Shown here in pieces: positions 36,115 to 49,340 of a DNA stretch of 64,000 nt (its first letter is position 1; each line of letters begins with the position of its first letter). Source of the stretch: Brienomyrus brachyistius. Its lineage: Eukaryota; Chordata; Actinopteri; Osteoglossiformes; Mormyridae. Location: positions 26,886,214-26,950,213 of the forward strand of contig NC_064541.1 in NCBI RefSeq assembly GCF_023856365.1. The letters run 5' to 3'. The notes under the pieces were generated by a model. It made no database searches, was not told where the DNA came from, and saw only the letters and a program-made list of their open reading frames with translations. The position numbers and the translations under genes were made by a program.

Positions 36115-39010
36115 AGAACGCCCTGGCTGTTTGCACAGGTGAGGCTGAGCTGTGTGTGTGTGTTATGTATATGTTTTGTAGGGACAAAATGTCCCTGTCA
36201 GTAGACCTGCTAATATTTAGGAGAACCTTCTTTCTGCTCTGTCCCCCTCTCCAGATTTTGCTCCCTTTTTGTGGATCTGCTCCAATTACGACATGCAGCA
36301 ATCTGATTATGCTCCCCCGTCTTGTTGCCATGGAGACTGCAGCGAATACCGACTGGCACACGCAGAGCAGAGCGGACTCCACAGCGGAGAGACGTACGTG
36401 GCGTCCAAACGAGTTCATACAAGTTCTTGGTTGTGCCAAAACACGTTAAAGCAACCTTCAGGGAACCTCTTGTGACACTTCACACGTTTGTGTTTGCACA
36501 CTGTCTCCTCTCTCTCCACGACAACCTCAGCTGACCCACTGCATTCCAACCTCCGGGGCCATCGTGGCTGCCAGTCCCCTGTCACTGCTGCACAACTGTC
36601 CAATCAGGAAGCAGTGTTGCTGGATCAGCAACCCCCCCCCCCCCCCCCCCTTCTGCTTAGAGACACTTACGCTGGCTTCTGTAAGCAGGCTGGCCGTCTC
36701 AGCTGTTGTTGCTGGAGCAGCAATCCCCTCCTTGATTGTAATCCTGTGAACTCTGAGGCAACCCTTTCTTAACAACCCTCTCCACTAGTGCCTTCGCAGT
36801 CAGACCGTGGGGCATCAGAACTGACAGCAGATGGCGCCAGAGGGAAACGCCTCCTAGCCATCATTTTCCGTTTCGCCACAGGAGGGCACCAGTCAGGTAT
36901 CTTTCATCTGACCTGCTGGTGCCTATGGAGATGTGGCTGACGGAACCCGTGCATGCTCCTGCTGTGAGGAGCCCGTGCCGATGTAGCAGTGTCTCTTTGG
37001 GGAATGAAGCATCGCTGACCCAAACCTGAGCTACGGTGCCTACCCCACTCCCACTCTGTGTCGCTGTACTGTCATTCAGGATAATGCTTTTCTGAATAAT
37101 CCCTCCTGTCAGTACTTGTATGACTCTCCACCAGTCACTCGTGGGAGGCGTTACTACAATCAACAGTTTGTCACCCATGCTCGTAGCTTCCACCGCTCCC
37201 TGCCTTATAAAATTTTTTGTATAAAAAGTCCAGAATTCCCACCCCAGGGAGACTCAGTTAATCGGACAGTCAGCACAGGCAACACTCCAGATGACCTAAC
37301 CATTGCTCAGCTATGCCCCCTGGTGGCAAGTCCCTAACCCAGCCCTCTATAGGAGATGGTCCAGGAGGGCTGTCTGGTTATGAGGTGCACAGCTTTGACC
37401 CTGAAAGTAAGCCATGTGGCTGTCATGATTGTGACGTCGGCAGTGTTACGGATCAGTGCACAGTCACTGAGCATTTCATGATTCAGTGCATCCCAACAGC
37501 TGGCAAAGCTGAGCACTTTGGGCCACAAAATTTGGACGGTCTTGAAGGAGAGAACCTTGGGGGTGCTCGCTGCTAAATGTTCAGTGCTGTAGGAAGGAGA
37601 CCGTGGGAATTTCTAGAGAGGGGAAGCTTGGATAGCTGCAGGGAGTTGTGGTGGAGCTGGGTGGCAAACATGCACGAGGGACGGCTGGATTACGTTTAGT
37701 CTGAGGTATGATGAGAAGGACCCAGTGAGTGTGCATGTTGGAGGAGGTGTTGAGTCTCAGGACAAATGCGGAGCAGCCCGTGGGCAGAGGAAAACTGTGG
37801 TATTTTACGGTTTTACGGTTTAAGTGCTGTCAAGGTGCTAATGCGCTGCTAATGTAACCTTTCACTTAGGGAAGCAGAGAGCCATCCAGTAGAAGTTTAG
37901 TAACTCTGGCCAATCACAGCGCGTCGCTCTCCCTTTAAAATTGACCTATGGGTCATTTTGAGGTTGTTAAATTCTTCCTGTTCTTCCTGTCTGCAAAAGG
38001 TAAAAATCACAAGTTCAATCACAACAACTGAGCTGATTTAACTCCTAATGTAGCTTATTTTGGGAGGACGGTCCTTCTGGGCTGCCTGAATATCTTGGGT
38101 TGGACCTTTTTTGGCATGTGACCGGAAATGCTGGTGTGCAGAGGATTCTGGGAAATAGTGCACAGGTAAGAGTCACGTTGAGCTTAGCAGCAAATAATCA
38201 TTTAAGCACCTTTACTAGATTTAATTGAAATGTTTAAATGCATATTTATGCCATGTAAAACTTTTACATGGATTTTTCTTTCCAAAATGTACATATATAT
38301 TTTCTGCTCGTGTTAAATTTGCCACACCTGAGCCTGCATCGATCCTATTGGATAGGTGTCAAAATCGATCTTTGAAATGATTACAAGGTGTTATTTAATT
38401 TTTATAGTAGGGGCTGAAGGTCCTTGGTGAGGTTTGGTCACCATAGTGCACTTCCTCTGCGATCAGGAGTTCACACATGTTTCAGTCCTTCACGAGGCTG
38501 TGGTGAGCGGACTAACCGTTTCAAGAAGGCGGGGAGGCGAGAGTAGGGGAGTGAGCATGTGGTAAAGCAAAGCCCCATGGTACTTTGTGACAGACCAGAA
38601 GCGTGCATCCAGGAGATTGTGAGCTTTTTATGATTATTTACTTGTTTGTTTGTGACATAACATTCCATTTATGTAAAAAAACATGTACAGAAAAATGAAA
38701 ATAAAGAAGCAGAATCCTTTGAGTCTCTGCATGCTCTTTTGTGGGTAATGCTTGCAGCATGCTGCTCATTTGTTGTTGGGGGGGGGGGGGGCATAGTATA
38801 CGTGTAACCAGGTAAATGAAGAGGAACGACAACAATGGATTGTAAAAAGCTGAATCCCTTCCCAGCACTCGTCCATTAATGTAGATTCGGCTTGGTGGCT
38901 ATTTTAACTAAAGTTTCCTGAGCAACTCCCCAATACCAGCAAGGTAGTGAAAAGGCGTGATTCTTACTAGATCTTAATTACTGTAGCGGCTTTATTTGCA
39001 TGCAATCCTG
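36115..39010. other. No further gene recognised
   Basis: Probably begins with the ZNRF2 3' UTR. Holds a (C)n tract near 36,630 and a (G)n tract near 38,777. Open frames here lack family motifs. Confidence 0.4.
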
Positions 39011-39013
39011 CCA

Positions 39014-39225
39014 TGTGTGGCTCAGTGGACTAAGCCTGTGTGCAAGGCCACTGGTTCAAACCCAGCCTCAGCACGTCTGCGGGTCCGTGAGCCAGACCCT
39101 TAACCTCCCAGCTCCCTGGGGGCCCCCAACAGGCCCTTCGTGGACAGCTCGCTCTGCAAAGAGCAAGTTGAGGGAGGCGTAAAAAAGAATTTCCCCATGG
39201 GGACAATAAAGTATCGATTATTATT
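39014..39225 (+). mobile_element. tRNA-derived SINE with LINE-like 3' end
   Basis: A box TGGCTCAGTGG, B box GGTTCAAACCC, and a tail ggggacaataaagtatcga followed by (TTA)n. Confidence 0.7.
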
Positions 39226-39251
39226 ATCTCCCAACCACTGGCCTGTTCTGC

Positions 39252-42005
39252 ATTTGGACAGGGAGGCATTATGATTCACAACATCTATTTTGTTACTGAT
39301 AAAATAGAAATTAAACAATACTGTAGTAATAACGTGTACCGGAAATCCCCTATGGGGATCATTGACGTATCAATTAATATTAATAATTATAATTATCAAT
39401 ATTAATAATTGTTTATTATTATTGATAATTAATTATTAATATTATTCCATTGTTATTATTACTTAATTTGTCCCAAAAACAGGATCCTGCAGAGGTCTGC
39501 AGTTGTGCAAAAAGCTGTATTTCAACCACCCGTAACAAAAGCTCGCAAGGAGAAATGTTTGGATTGGGATACAAAATACATTGTCAAACTTCCAAACAGT
39601 TGTATTCACAGATGAATGCCGAACACTGGATGATCCAGTGGATGGTTCATGGAGTATGATGAAATCTTGGGAAATTACGTTAAGTCCCTTTAGGGTGCCT
39701 GATGGTGTAAAACTCACTTCTGCAAAATACTGACCATTTCCACCATAGTACAAAAAGAAGAACCATGCATTCCAGAAAAAAAAATATATTTTCATGCAGG
39801 ACAATGCACATCAAAAAACACCATTGGCTCTTTGGTTGCTATGGGGATAAAGCAAGAAAATATCATAGTGTGGCCAGCATCATTCCCCAAAAACCTGTGG
39901 AGCAAACAAAGAACGACGTAGATAATATGAAGTAGATCGGCGCACTCGCTATTCTATGAATGAGATAACGACCTACTTTAGTTACAAAGGCGCAATTCTA
40001 GAATGTCATTACAAAGCAACATTTTCCACAGCTTGGATTAACTACACGCTGGCTAGAACTCAGATTCCATTCAATTGTATAATTATCTTTTAACTGCCAT
40101 AATGTACAAGGCTAAGAAAGTAGTTTACTGCGTGGAGGTGTTTTATGAACAGGCGGGAATTACACGCAGTCCTCGATCCATAGAGGCACATGAAGGTGTT
40201 TCATCCTTTCACCAAAGGCCATCGCTGAACTGGTGGCTGAGTGGGAGATTGCTGGGCAATCTTTCGTAAGAATTATCAAGAAGAATTTGGACAGGGAGGC
40301 ATTATGATTCACAACATCTATTTTGTTACTGATAAAATAGAAATTAAACAATACTGTAGTAATAACGTGTACCGGAAATCCCCTATGGGGATCATTGACG
40401 TATCAATTAATATTAATAATTATAATTATCAATATTAATAATTGTTTATTATTATTGATAATTAATTATTAATATTATTCCATTGTTATTATTACTTAAT
40501 TTGTCCCAAAAACAGGATCCTGCAGAGGTCTGCAGTTGTGCAAAAAGCTGTATTTCAACCACCCGTAACAAAAGCTCGCAAGGAGAAATGTTTGGATTGG
40601 GATACAAAATACATTGTCAAACTTCCAAACAGTTGTATTCACAGATGAATGCCGAACACTGGATGATCCAGTGGATGGTTCATGGAGTATGATGAAATCT
40701 TGGGAAATTACGTTAAGTCCCTTTAGGGTGCCTGATGGTGTAAAACTCACTTCTGCAAAATACTGACCATTTCCACCATAGTACAAAAAGAAGAACCATG
40801 CATTCCAGAAAAAAAAATATATTTTCATGCAGGACAATGCACATCAAAAAACACCATTGGCTCTTTGGTTGCTATGGGGATAAAGCAAGAAAATATCATA
40901 GTGTGGCCAGCATCATTCCCCAAAAACCTGTGGAGCAAACAAAGAACGACGTAGATAATATGAAGTAGATCGGCGCACTCGCTATTCTATGAATGAGATA
41001 ACGACCTACTTTAGTTACAAAGGCGCAATTCTAGAATGTCATTACAAAGCAACATTTTCCACAGCTTGGATTAACTACACGCTGGCTAGAACTCAGATTC
41101 CATTCAATTGTATAATTATCTTTTAACTGCCATAATGTACAAGGCTAAGAAAGTAGTTTACTGCGTGGAGGTGTTTTATGAACAGGCGGGAATTACACGC
41201 AGTCCTCGATCCATAGAGGCACATGAAGGTGTTTCATCCTTTCACCAAAGGCCATCGCTGAACTGGTGGCTGAGTGGGAGATTGCTGGGCAATCTTTCGT
41301 AAGAATTATCAAGAAGAATTTGGACAGGGAGGCATTATGATTCACAACATCTATTTTGTTACTGATAAAATAGAAATTAAACAATACTGTAGTAATAACG
41401 TGTACCGGAAATCCCCTATGGGGATCATTGACGTATCAATTAATATTAATAATTATAATTATCAATATTAATAATTGTTTATTATTATTGATAATTAATT
41501 ATTAATATTATTCCATTGTTATTATTACTTAATTTGTCCCAAAAACAGGATCCTGCAGAGGTCTGCAGTTGTGCAAAAAGCTGTATTTCAACCACCCGTA
41601 ACAAAAGCTCGCAAGGAGAAATGTTTGGATTGGGATACAAAATACATTGTCAAACTTCCAAACAGTTGTATTCACAGATGAATGCCGAACACTGGATGAT
41701 CCAGTGGATGGTTCATGGAGTATGATGAAATCTTGGGAAATTACGTTAAGTCCCTTTAGGGTGCCTGATGGTGTAAAACTCACTTCTGCAAAATACTGAC
41801 CATTTCCACCATAGTACAAAAAGAAGAACCATGCATTCCAGAAAAAAAAATATATTTTCATGCAGGACAATGCACATCAAAAAACACCATTGGCTCTTTG
41901 GTTGCTATGGGGATAAAGCAAGAAAATATCATAGTGTGGCCAGCATCATTCCCCAAAAACCTGTGGAGCAAACAAAGAACGACGTAGATAATATGAAGTA
42001 GATCG
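39252..42005 (+). repeat. Tandem array, 1,033-bp unit, 2.67 copies
   Basis: Units start at 39,252, 40,285 and 41,318; the third stops at 42,005. Open frames repeat at exactly 1,033 bp with identical translations, so the copies are essentially identical. The unit is a degenerate Tc1-like transposase fragment (FTDECRTLDDP, FMQDNAH and WPASFPKNLWS on the + strand) joined to an AT-rich palindromic stretch of about 90 bp (tattaataattataattatc type). It encodes no intact protein. Either a recent local triplication or an assembly effect. Confidence 0.95.
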
Positions 42006-42017
42006 AGCGAGGTCAGA

Positions 42018-43380
42018 CTGTCATACACTGCTCAAAAAAATTAAAGGAACACTTTGAAAACACATCGGATATCAATGGGGGAAAAAAATCATGCTGGATA
42101 TCTATACTGATGTAGACTGGGTAATGTGTTAGGAACGAAAGGATGCCACATCGTTTGATGGAAATGAAATTATCAACCAACAGAAGGCTGAATTCAAAGA
42201 CACCCAGAAAATCAGAGTGAAAAATGATACAGCAGGCTAGTCCATTTTGCTGAAGAATCAGAATCATACTTTGTATGGCCCCCACGTGGTTGTGTGCATG
42301 CCTGACAATGTCGGGGTATGGTCCTAATGAGACCACGGATGGTGTCCAGGGGGATCTCCACTCAGATCTGGACCAGGGTATCACTGAGCTTCTGGACAGT
42401 CTGAGGTGCAACCTGGTGGCATCGGATGGACAAAACATAATGTCCCAGAGGTGTTGTATTGGATTTAGGTCAGGCGAGTGTGGGAGACAGTCAATGGTAT
42501 CAATTCCTTCATCCTCCAGGAACTGCCTACATGCTCTTGCCACATGAGGCCGGGCATTGTCATGCACCAGGAGGAACCCAGGACCCACTGCACCAGCATA
42601 GGGTCTGATAATGGGTTCAAGGATTTCATCCTGATACCTAATGGCAGTCAAGGTGTTGTTGTTCAGTCTGTAGAGGTCTGTGCGTCCCTCCATGGATATG
42701 CCTCCCCAGACCATCACTGACCCACCACCAAACCGGTCATGCTGAACAATGTTCCAGGCAGCATAACGTTCTCCATGGAGGATGTTGGGCCCTCAAGTCA
42801 TCCTCATGAAGTCTGTCTCTGACCAAACAATCAGAAACATTCACACCAGTGGCCTGCTGGAGGTCATGTTGTAGGGCTGTGGTAGTGCTCATCCTGTTCC
42901 TCCTTGCACAAAGGAGCAGATACTCCTGCTGATGGGTTAAGGACCTTCTTCTGCCCTGTCCAGCTCTCCTTGAGTATCTGTCTGTCTCCTGGAATCTCCT
43001 CCATGCCCTTGAGACTGTGCTGGGAGACACAGCAAACCTTCTGGCAATGGCACATATTGATGCACCATCCTGGAGGAGTTGGACTATCTGTGCAACCTCT
43101 GTAGGGTCCAGGTATCGCCTCACGCTACCAGTAGTGACACTGACCGTCGCCAAATGCAAAACTAGTGAAAAAACCATCAGAAAAGGTGAGGAGGGAAAAA
43201 TGCCAGTGGCCTCCACCTGTTAAATCATTCCTGTTTTGGGGGTCATCTCATTGTTGCCCCTCTAGTTCACCTGTTGATAATTTCATTAACACCAAAGCAG
43301 CTGAAACTGATTAACAACCCCCTCCGCTACTTAACTGACCAGATCAATATCCCAGAACTTTAATAGACTTGATGCTGATC
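42018..43380 (-). mobile_element. Tc1-like DNA transposon, inactive
   Basis: Minus strand: an N-terminal half (43,216-42,737) with a helix-turn-helix ([19 protein letters not shown]) and a GRRRSL motif, then a catalytic half (42,717-42,013) with VWGGIS, HDNARPHVA and LPHSPDLNPIQHLWD. The two halves are in different frames. The left end reads cactgctcaaaaaaattaaa next to TA; the right end is too diverged for a clear inverted repeat. A 12-bp direct repeat (cgaggtcagact) flanks the element at 42,008-42,019 and 43,380-43,391. Confidence 0.9.
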
Positions 43381-43913
43381 GAGGTCAGACTCATATTCCA
43401 TAGGAGTCAAAATATGGCAATTTATATTTGCATATTAAACAACTGAAACGATCACGATTCGCATGTAAAGTGCAACGTGAAGAAATGTGTCACATTAGAT
43501 TCCACAGGGGGCATGAAGAAGGTATTAATGTAGGGAAGAGGGAAGCCTGGATAGCAAGGCTGATGTGAAGTTTAACTGACTAATCTGGAGGCAGTCAAGG
43601 AGGTAAGAAGCTCCTCTGCAGTTTTGTCAGTTTGTACTGTTTTTTGTCAATTTGTATTGAATGTCTATGTATGAATGTAGTATATTTATACGTCTAAATC
43701 AAGTACCTTTTAAGTATTCGAGTTTTTTTTTGTTTAACATTACCAATTCACCTAAAGGCACGCTTTAGTACTGAAGGAAGAAACCTGCGTGACATGAGCG
43801 TAGAAACACGCAGACAGCAAATGGCATGAATCAAACCACATCCTTGGAGCAGTCAGGCGGTCAGACAGCAACGCCACCCTGCCATCCACTTCCTGTAACT
43901 GATGCACGAATAC

Positions 43914-43935
43914 TGAGTCACCCCTCCATATAAAT
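43914..43935 (+). promoter_or_regulatory. Core promoter of LU gene A: AP-1 site plus TATA box
   Basis: TGAGTCA at 43,914-43,920 and TATAAAT at 43,929-43,935, 56 bp before the ATG. The same pair at the same spacing precedes copies B and C. An ATTTGCAT octamer lies further up at about 43,424. Confidence 0.75.
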
Positions 43936-43990
43936 GCATGTCACCTTAAGTTCTAAATTGTTCTCCCTGTTTTGCATTTCACTAATCAAG

Positions 43991-46527
43991 ATGAAACTCA
44001 TTGTCAGTCTCGTCATCGCCTGTGTGCTCGTCAATAAAGGTACAGTACTGAATCAAAACGGCTGTTAGCTGTTTCATGGGAGTTTATTGTTTTTTACTTA
44101 ACACTGTTCCATAAGTTTATGTAAATCTGAGTAAAAAAGCCATCAAAAAATTGGTTGTTTTTAATAATGCATGCATGAAAGGGTTAAAATTAATTTCCGA
44201 GTACGACTTTAATACATACTGCCTCAGAAACATTCATGATCGTTTTTATAAATACAAATTGCTTTGTCATAATTTTAAAGGACAGATATTTAATGTGCCA
44301 GAGGAAATGAAATTGCGAGCATGTTGATGTATGTTTTATAGCTGAAGTTTCACAATAATTATGAATGAGGAAACAGGAGCTACACACTTAAAATGAAATT
44401 CTGAAGGCTGACGACTGTAAATCCCCATAATTAAGGCTTTTAAAGCTTTGAATAAAAATGTGAGACGTCAGCATTGTATAAGTGGTCATGTGTATGGTAT
44501 ATGATGTCTATATCTGTCTCATATATATTGTCTGATATTTAATGTGAATATTCTATAGTGTGCTCACTTCAGTGCTATGAATGTGTGGGGAAAGGATGCT
44601 CCCCGAAACAAGTAACCTGCCCATCTGGACAGAACTGTGGGAGCACATATGAGCGTGTCATCAGTGGTGAGTCCATAAAGAAACTTACCTGTTCCTGTGA
44701 CTTACTTGATACCCGATGAACATTATAGAAGAAAATAAAATAAAATAAGTATTGGACAGTTCTCCAGTGACACTCTGCTTTTAGAATAAATGGCTAAATT
44801 GCCTGCTGGCTACACAGAGGTTAGAAATGCTGCTGTTATAACTGTTATACTGCCATAACTTTAAAGAGATCAGATATTTGACCATGTTTAATGTCCCAAA
44901 GTTCTCATTTCTTTAACATTGTTTTTTCACCAAATACTGAAATTTTCTTGCGTAAAATTTAATAAACAAGTTATATAATTCATGTAATTCTTTTCATTCT
45001 CTAGGACAGCGAAATTCATTTGAATTTCAAAGGCGCTGTGTGCAACCTAAGGAGTGTGTTTCTGGCTCACTGAATTTAGGATTTAACAGGATTGAAATTA
45101 CCAACACATGCTGTACTACTGACTTCTGCAATGCTGATACTGCTCCTGGTAATTACAGATGCTTCTACACCAACTGTAATATAAATTATTTAACCCTGTT
45201 TGGATCAGATCAGGATATTGTAATGATTATAAACTACTGGTATACTTTGCACATTTTGAAACAAAACCATCTAAAATAATTGCTTAATGTCTGGAGCCAT
45301 CGAGGTGTTAAAGGTAGTGTGGCATTAAATTAGGTATTAATTAAATGAGGTATTAATTAAATGAGGTGTTAATTAAATGAGGTATTAATTTAATGAGGTA
45401 CTGAAACCAGGTAGATGGGAGAATAATTAAACTAACTTCTTCAAGAAAGATGAGAGAATATTTACAATTACTTGATCATACTGATCTTTTTTAGTAACCA
45501 ATGTCTAGATTATACCCAGATATTATTGTTGACTAACATTGGGGTCATTTATAAATCTTTATCAGTGACTTGGTATTGCTGGTCTTTACTGTAGGTTTTA
45601 GTAGCCAATTCTTCAATGGGAAGAAATGCTTCACATGTTCTGGCAAAGATTGTACATCAATGGTCAGATGTCAGGGAGACGAAAACAGTTGTGTAAAAAT
45701 GACAGGTAAGAGTTTGTCTGACTTTTTAATATAATGCTGTTTATATCGGTGGCCAACAGAATCACCATTCTGTATAACAAGCTGATCTATTATTTTCGCA
45801 GTACAAATATCTGATTATTGATTTCTCCATGGGGTGACATGGTTGTGTAGTGGTTAGCACTGTTGCCTCACACCCCCGGGACCTGGGTTCGAGTCTCCAC
45901 CTGGGTCACATGTGTGTGTGGAATTTGCATGTTCTCCCCATGTCATCGTGGGGTTTCCTCCGGGTACTCCGGTTTCCCCCCACAGTCCAAAAACATGCTG
46001 AGGCTAATTGGAGTTAATAAATTGCCCGTAGGTGTGCCTGTGTGAGTGAATGGTGTGTGAGTGTGACCTGCAATGGGCTGGCCCCTCATCCTGGGTTGTT
46101 CCCTGCCTTGTGCCCATTGCTTCCGGGATAGGCTCTGGACCCCCTGCGACCCAGTAGGATAAGCGGTTTGGAAAATGGATGGATGGATGGATGGATTTCT
46201 CCATTAGCTAAATAGATATATAGTACAAATTAGTAATTTTAAGGACTGTTTCAGAGTAAGTAAAACCTGCTATTCAAGTGTACCTTGCTAATTATTTTTT
46301 ATACTATCCTGTTCTTTTCAGGGATTGGTGAAGGCTATGTTGCAATGTCGAAAGGATGCATTTCCAGTAGTCTGTGTACTGGAGCTGATATCTTTCCAGT
46401 GCACACAAATGATGGCAGAACCACCTATGACTGCTGTAAAGGAGACCTGTGTAACGCAGCTCACAGTCAGGCTGGGCTGAGTTTACTGCTGCTGCTGCCT
46501 CTGGCCGGTTTCAGCCTCTTCCACTGA
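43991..46527 (+). CDS. Two-domain Ly6/uPAR (LU) GPI-anchored protein, copy A
   Basis: Coding exons 43,991-44,039, 44,559-44,666, 45,005-45,148, 45,595-45,705 and 46,322-46,527, all GT-AG and all phase 1, give 205 aa. Exon 1 is a signal peptide ([17 protein letters not shown]). Exons 2-3 form LU domain 1 (LQCYEC to CCTTDFCN) and exons 4-5 form LU domain 2 ([10 protein letters not shown] to CCKGDLCN). The Cys-rich three-finger pattern and CCxxDxCN ends are complete in both. The tail after NAAHSQ is hydrophobic ([10 protein letters not shown]), a GPI signal. The layout matches fish proteins annotated as uPAR-like or PLA2-inhibitor-gamma-like; the ligand is unknown. This is the only intact member of three in the window. 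Confidence 0.9.
44747..45874 (+). repeat. About 1.13-kb segment duplicated inverted at 50,687-51,814
   Basis: Spans intron 2 to the SINE in intron 4 of LU gene A. Coordinates in the two copies sum to 96,561 throughout, and the stretches compared, exon 3 with its intron included, are identical. Outside this interval the A and B genes are only roughly 80-90% alike. Confidence 0.92.
45831..46193 (+). mobile_element. GATG-tailed tRNA-SINE in LU gene A intron 4
   Basis: Full-length copy with an 11-bp target duplication gatttctccat at 45,820-45,830 and 46,194-46,204. The head reads ggggtgacatggttgtgtagtgg. Its first part is fused to another SINE in the mosaic block at 50.69 kb. Confidence 0.9.
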
Positions 46528-46780
46528 ATGGAAATTAACTGGTGTATTTAGATCTGATGTTTCTTAATTTTTATAGTAATATTATGTATTTTTCGGTGTT
46601 CGATTGTATAATCATTTGTATAATCAATTATTTTGAACAATTTTCTGTAAAATCTTTCTGTAACAATTGAATGAACAGACATTTGTCACCATTCTGAGCT
46701 CACAGTGATCAGGATATAGGCGTGTGTGTGGTTTTCCTGTTTATTCTGCAATGTTGTGTGTGCTAAGGATCAGTTGATGC

Positions 46781-46786
46781 ATTAAA
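46781..46786 (+). promoter_or_regulatory. Candidate poly(A) signal of LU gene A
   Basis: ATTAAA 254 bp after the stop codon. Confidence 0.4.
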
Positions 46787-46929
46787 GTAATTGAGAGATC
46801 TAGTCAAGGATTTAATGACATTATTACTCAATTTAGTTTTCCGTTTAGAAGACTAACTAAACACTTGTGCCTGTGCTGAGGCACTGTCACAGGTGCCCAG
46901 TCATTTTACACCAATAATACCTTCATACA

Positions 46930-47212
46930 GGCGGCTTGGTGGCGCAGTGGTTAGCACTGGTGCCTTACACCTCTGGAACTGGGGTTTGAGTTTCCATCCT
47001 ATTCTGTGTCTGTGGGGTTTGCAGGTTCTCCCTGTGTGGTTGTGGTGTTTCCCCCAGGTGCTCCTGTTTCCTCCCCACTAAGGTGAACTGGAGTTGTCAA
47101 ATTGTCAGTAGAAGGGAATGGTGTGTGAGCCCTGTCATGGGTTGCCCCCCTTTCCTATGTTCCCATCACTTCTGGGATATATAGGACATAGGACAAGCAG
47201 GTATAGAAAATG
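46930..47212 (+). mobile_element. Diverged GATG-family SINE
   Basis: Head ggcggcttggtggcgcagtgg, then body blocks with many changes; ends gacaagcaggtatagaaaatgg. Confidence 0.75.
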
Positions 47213-47213
47213 G

Positions 47214-47270
47214 TGTGGAAGTAAAACTGGACATTGGTAAGCCCGGGAAGGGAGGCATCTTGGGCAAATA
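47214..47270 (+). mobile_element. 5' end of the same LTR family as 12,848-13,650
   Basis: tgtggaagtaaaactggaca and the following about 35 bp match the start of the solo LTR at 12,848. The match fades after catcttggg. It abuts the end of the preceding SINE. Confidence 0.6.
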
Positions 47271-47539
47271 GCTTATATACTGTGGTGTTGCTCATAGGCA
47301 GACAGATCAAATAATATTGATTTCTACACATTCTATGAAAAATGTGTCTGGCTTCAAAAGTAACATTCAGTGTAATGGTATATGTGCACTGGAATGGCAC
47401 CAGTGCCAGCCGTCTCCTTCCAGCGGATGGATCGAAGATGTCCTGGTGTGACGTGCACATACAGCAGTTCCCCGACGCTGTCAAACTGAAGACAATGCAG
47501 AAGATGGGCACACAACAGCCAAAAGGCAGAGTTACTCCC

Positions 47540-49340
47540 GCAATCACAATCGCTGCAGACTCTCCCATTTGATCAAATCTTGCTCAACTTCTTTGAATAT
47601 TGTCCAGTAATTATGGTTGAACACAATGCAAATTGATCTTTGTATTGTTATGTCTAAATAAGGAAACTGCTCTTTCACTGGAATAGGCACTGGAACTACT
47701 GCGACCTTAGCCTTATCATTTAACATCATGAGTGATGACTCCACCCAGTTAATTTTATAACCAGCCAAGGTCCCAAACTCCTCCAAAACCACCTGAAGAT
47801 TGACAAGTGATCTTTCTCGACATACAGGTAACCACATCATCTGGTGAAATTGATCCTTATTGATCACTGACTTGATAGCCCTCCGTAAAACTGTGCCCAG
47901 TATATCCCAAAAGATAAATGATAATTCGGGTGGAATCCCATCTAGGCCTGGGGACCTGTCGTTAGTAGTCTGCTTAAGTCTCCGGAGAAACCGGAGTAAC
48001 ATAAATTCATATCACTAATAAATGTTCTAAAAGCATTAGATGCCAATTCTTGTGTGTTAGTAAATGCATGTGAAGATCTACTCAGGTCTAAACTAGTCTT
48101 TTCCACCATTAAGTTTAAATTTCTTCTAACTGAGATTAAAGTATCCTTTGATTTAGTTCCACCATTAGACCTTGTACCTATAATTCTGCAGCAGTTGTGT
48201 GTGTCTGTGCTGCTCAAGTGAATTTCCCCAATACAAGCTACACCCACATCTTCCTCCATAATAGATCCAAACACTTTGCTCTTTTAATCTTTGTGTTCAA
48301 CTCTCTGATATCCCAGCAGACAATATCTAACTTACCCATAATCTATAAAAATTAAATTCTCTGGCATGTAACTCAACACAAAATATGAGACCATATCTCC
48401 TTGAGCATAAAACAACAAAAAGAAACAACTGAGGTGCCCCCCTTTCACCCCCCAGGCCAGCACCCCCCCCCCCCCCCCTCCCGTGATGCTTTGCATCCAC
48501 ATATTGATGTCCTGATGCCCAACTCGACATCATCCCCTACACTAAACAACAAAATACTTCCATAATGGGTTCTAACAGTTATTACTCTCTATTTAACATC
48601 TTGTTCCAACCGGCCCCACAAACAGAGCACAATAACATACTGTACATAATAATAATCTGAGGCGGACATTTCAGGTCCAGGAAGTAAAAATCCAGACCAG
48701 GATTTTGTTTCAACCAACCAGTTGAGCAATAATCAGAATGATGATGAAGAAACATGCTTAGTAACATTAATAAGCTGAATAAACCAGATAGAAAATAGGT
48801 TTTACCATCAATTCTGACCAAAATCTCCTACACAAACCCAAACATGCTTTCTGCACTATTAATGTTCAGCCAAACCAAGTAAATCCACAGGTAGATTATA
48901 ACCACTCACTACTTGAATAAAATCGTTAAGGTAACATCAACTCCTGATGCGGACAGATATTGAAATCATGCCACCTTCTGTACCTTCATTCGCTACAGAG
49001 TTGAGTCCCCTCCGTATGCAGGTCCCTGACCTACAGTAGCCTCGATGTCAGCGCTGAGTTGCCGTCTGAAACCTTCAGGTTCCCCCGCTGTAGAAGAGGA
49101 ATTTTTCTCTCCTTTATAGGTCACCCAGAGCGTGGCTGAATAAATCCGAAACAGTTCCTCCCATTATCTCGGATGGGCTGGTTGTTCCTCCCATTATCTC
49201 GGATGGGCTGGTTGTTCCTCCTGGCATCTCTGGCTCCCTGTAGTGTGACCCGACGACCCTTATACCTCAGCACCTTAAATGTCAGCTTCCTGGGCTTCTC
49301 TGTGTTCCTAGAATGTTGACCATATGTGACCCTCCAGCAC
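47540..49340 (-). mobile_element. L1/Tx1-like LINE remnant (ORF1 and RT pieces)
   Basis: On the minus strand 49,320-49,160 encodes KLTFKVLRYKGRRVTLQGAR, like the end of L1/Tx1 ORF1. 48,002-47,544 encodes RT pieces (SPGLDGIPPELSFIFWD; LEEFGTLAGYKINWVES). The order matches one element read from right to left. Stops, deletions and a 28-bp tandem duplication at 49,155-49,215 show it is dead. It abuts the MITE at 49,322. Confidence 0.75.

Noticed and set aside
39463..41870. Repeated 113-codon minus-strand frame, three identical copies
   Set aside because: Lies antisense to the Tc1-like transposase remnant in the tandem array; the + strand carries the recognisable motifs.
39252..42005. CRISPR-like regular repetition
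   Set aside because: Unit is 1,033 bp in a vertebrate genome with no spacers; it is a plain tandem duplication.
47155..47568. 137-codon minus-strand frame with Cys-rich and hydrophobic parts
   Set aside because: Overlaps an LTR fragment and SINE edge, no start context or splice support, no family match that I know.
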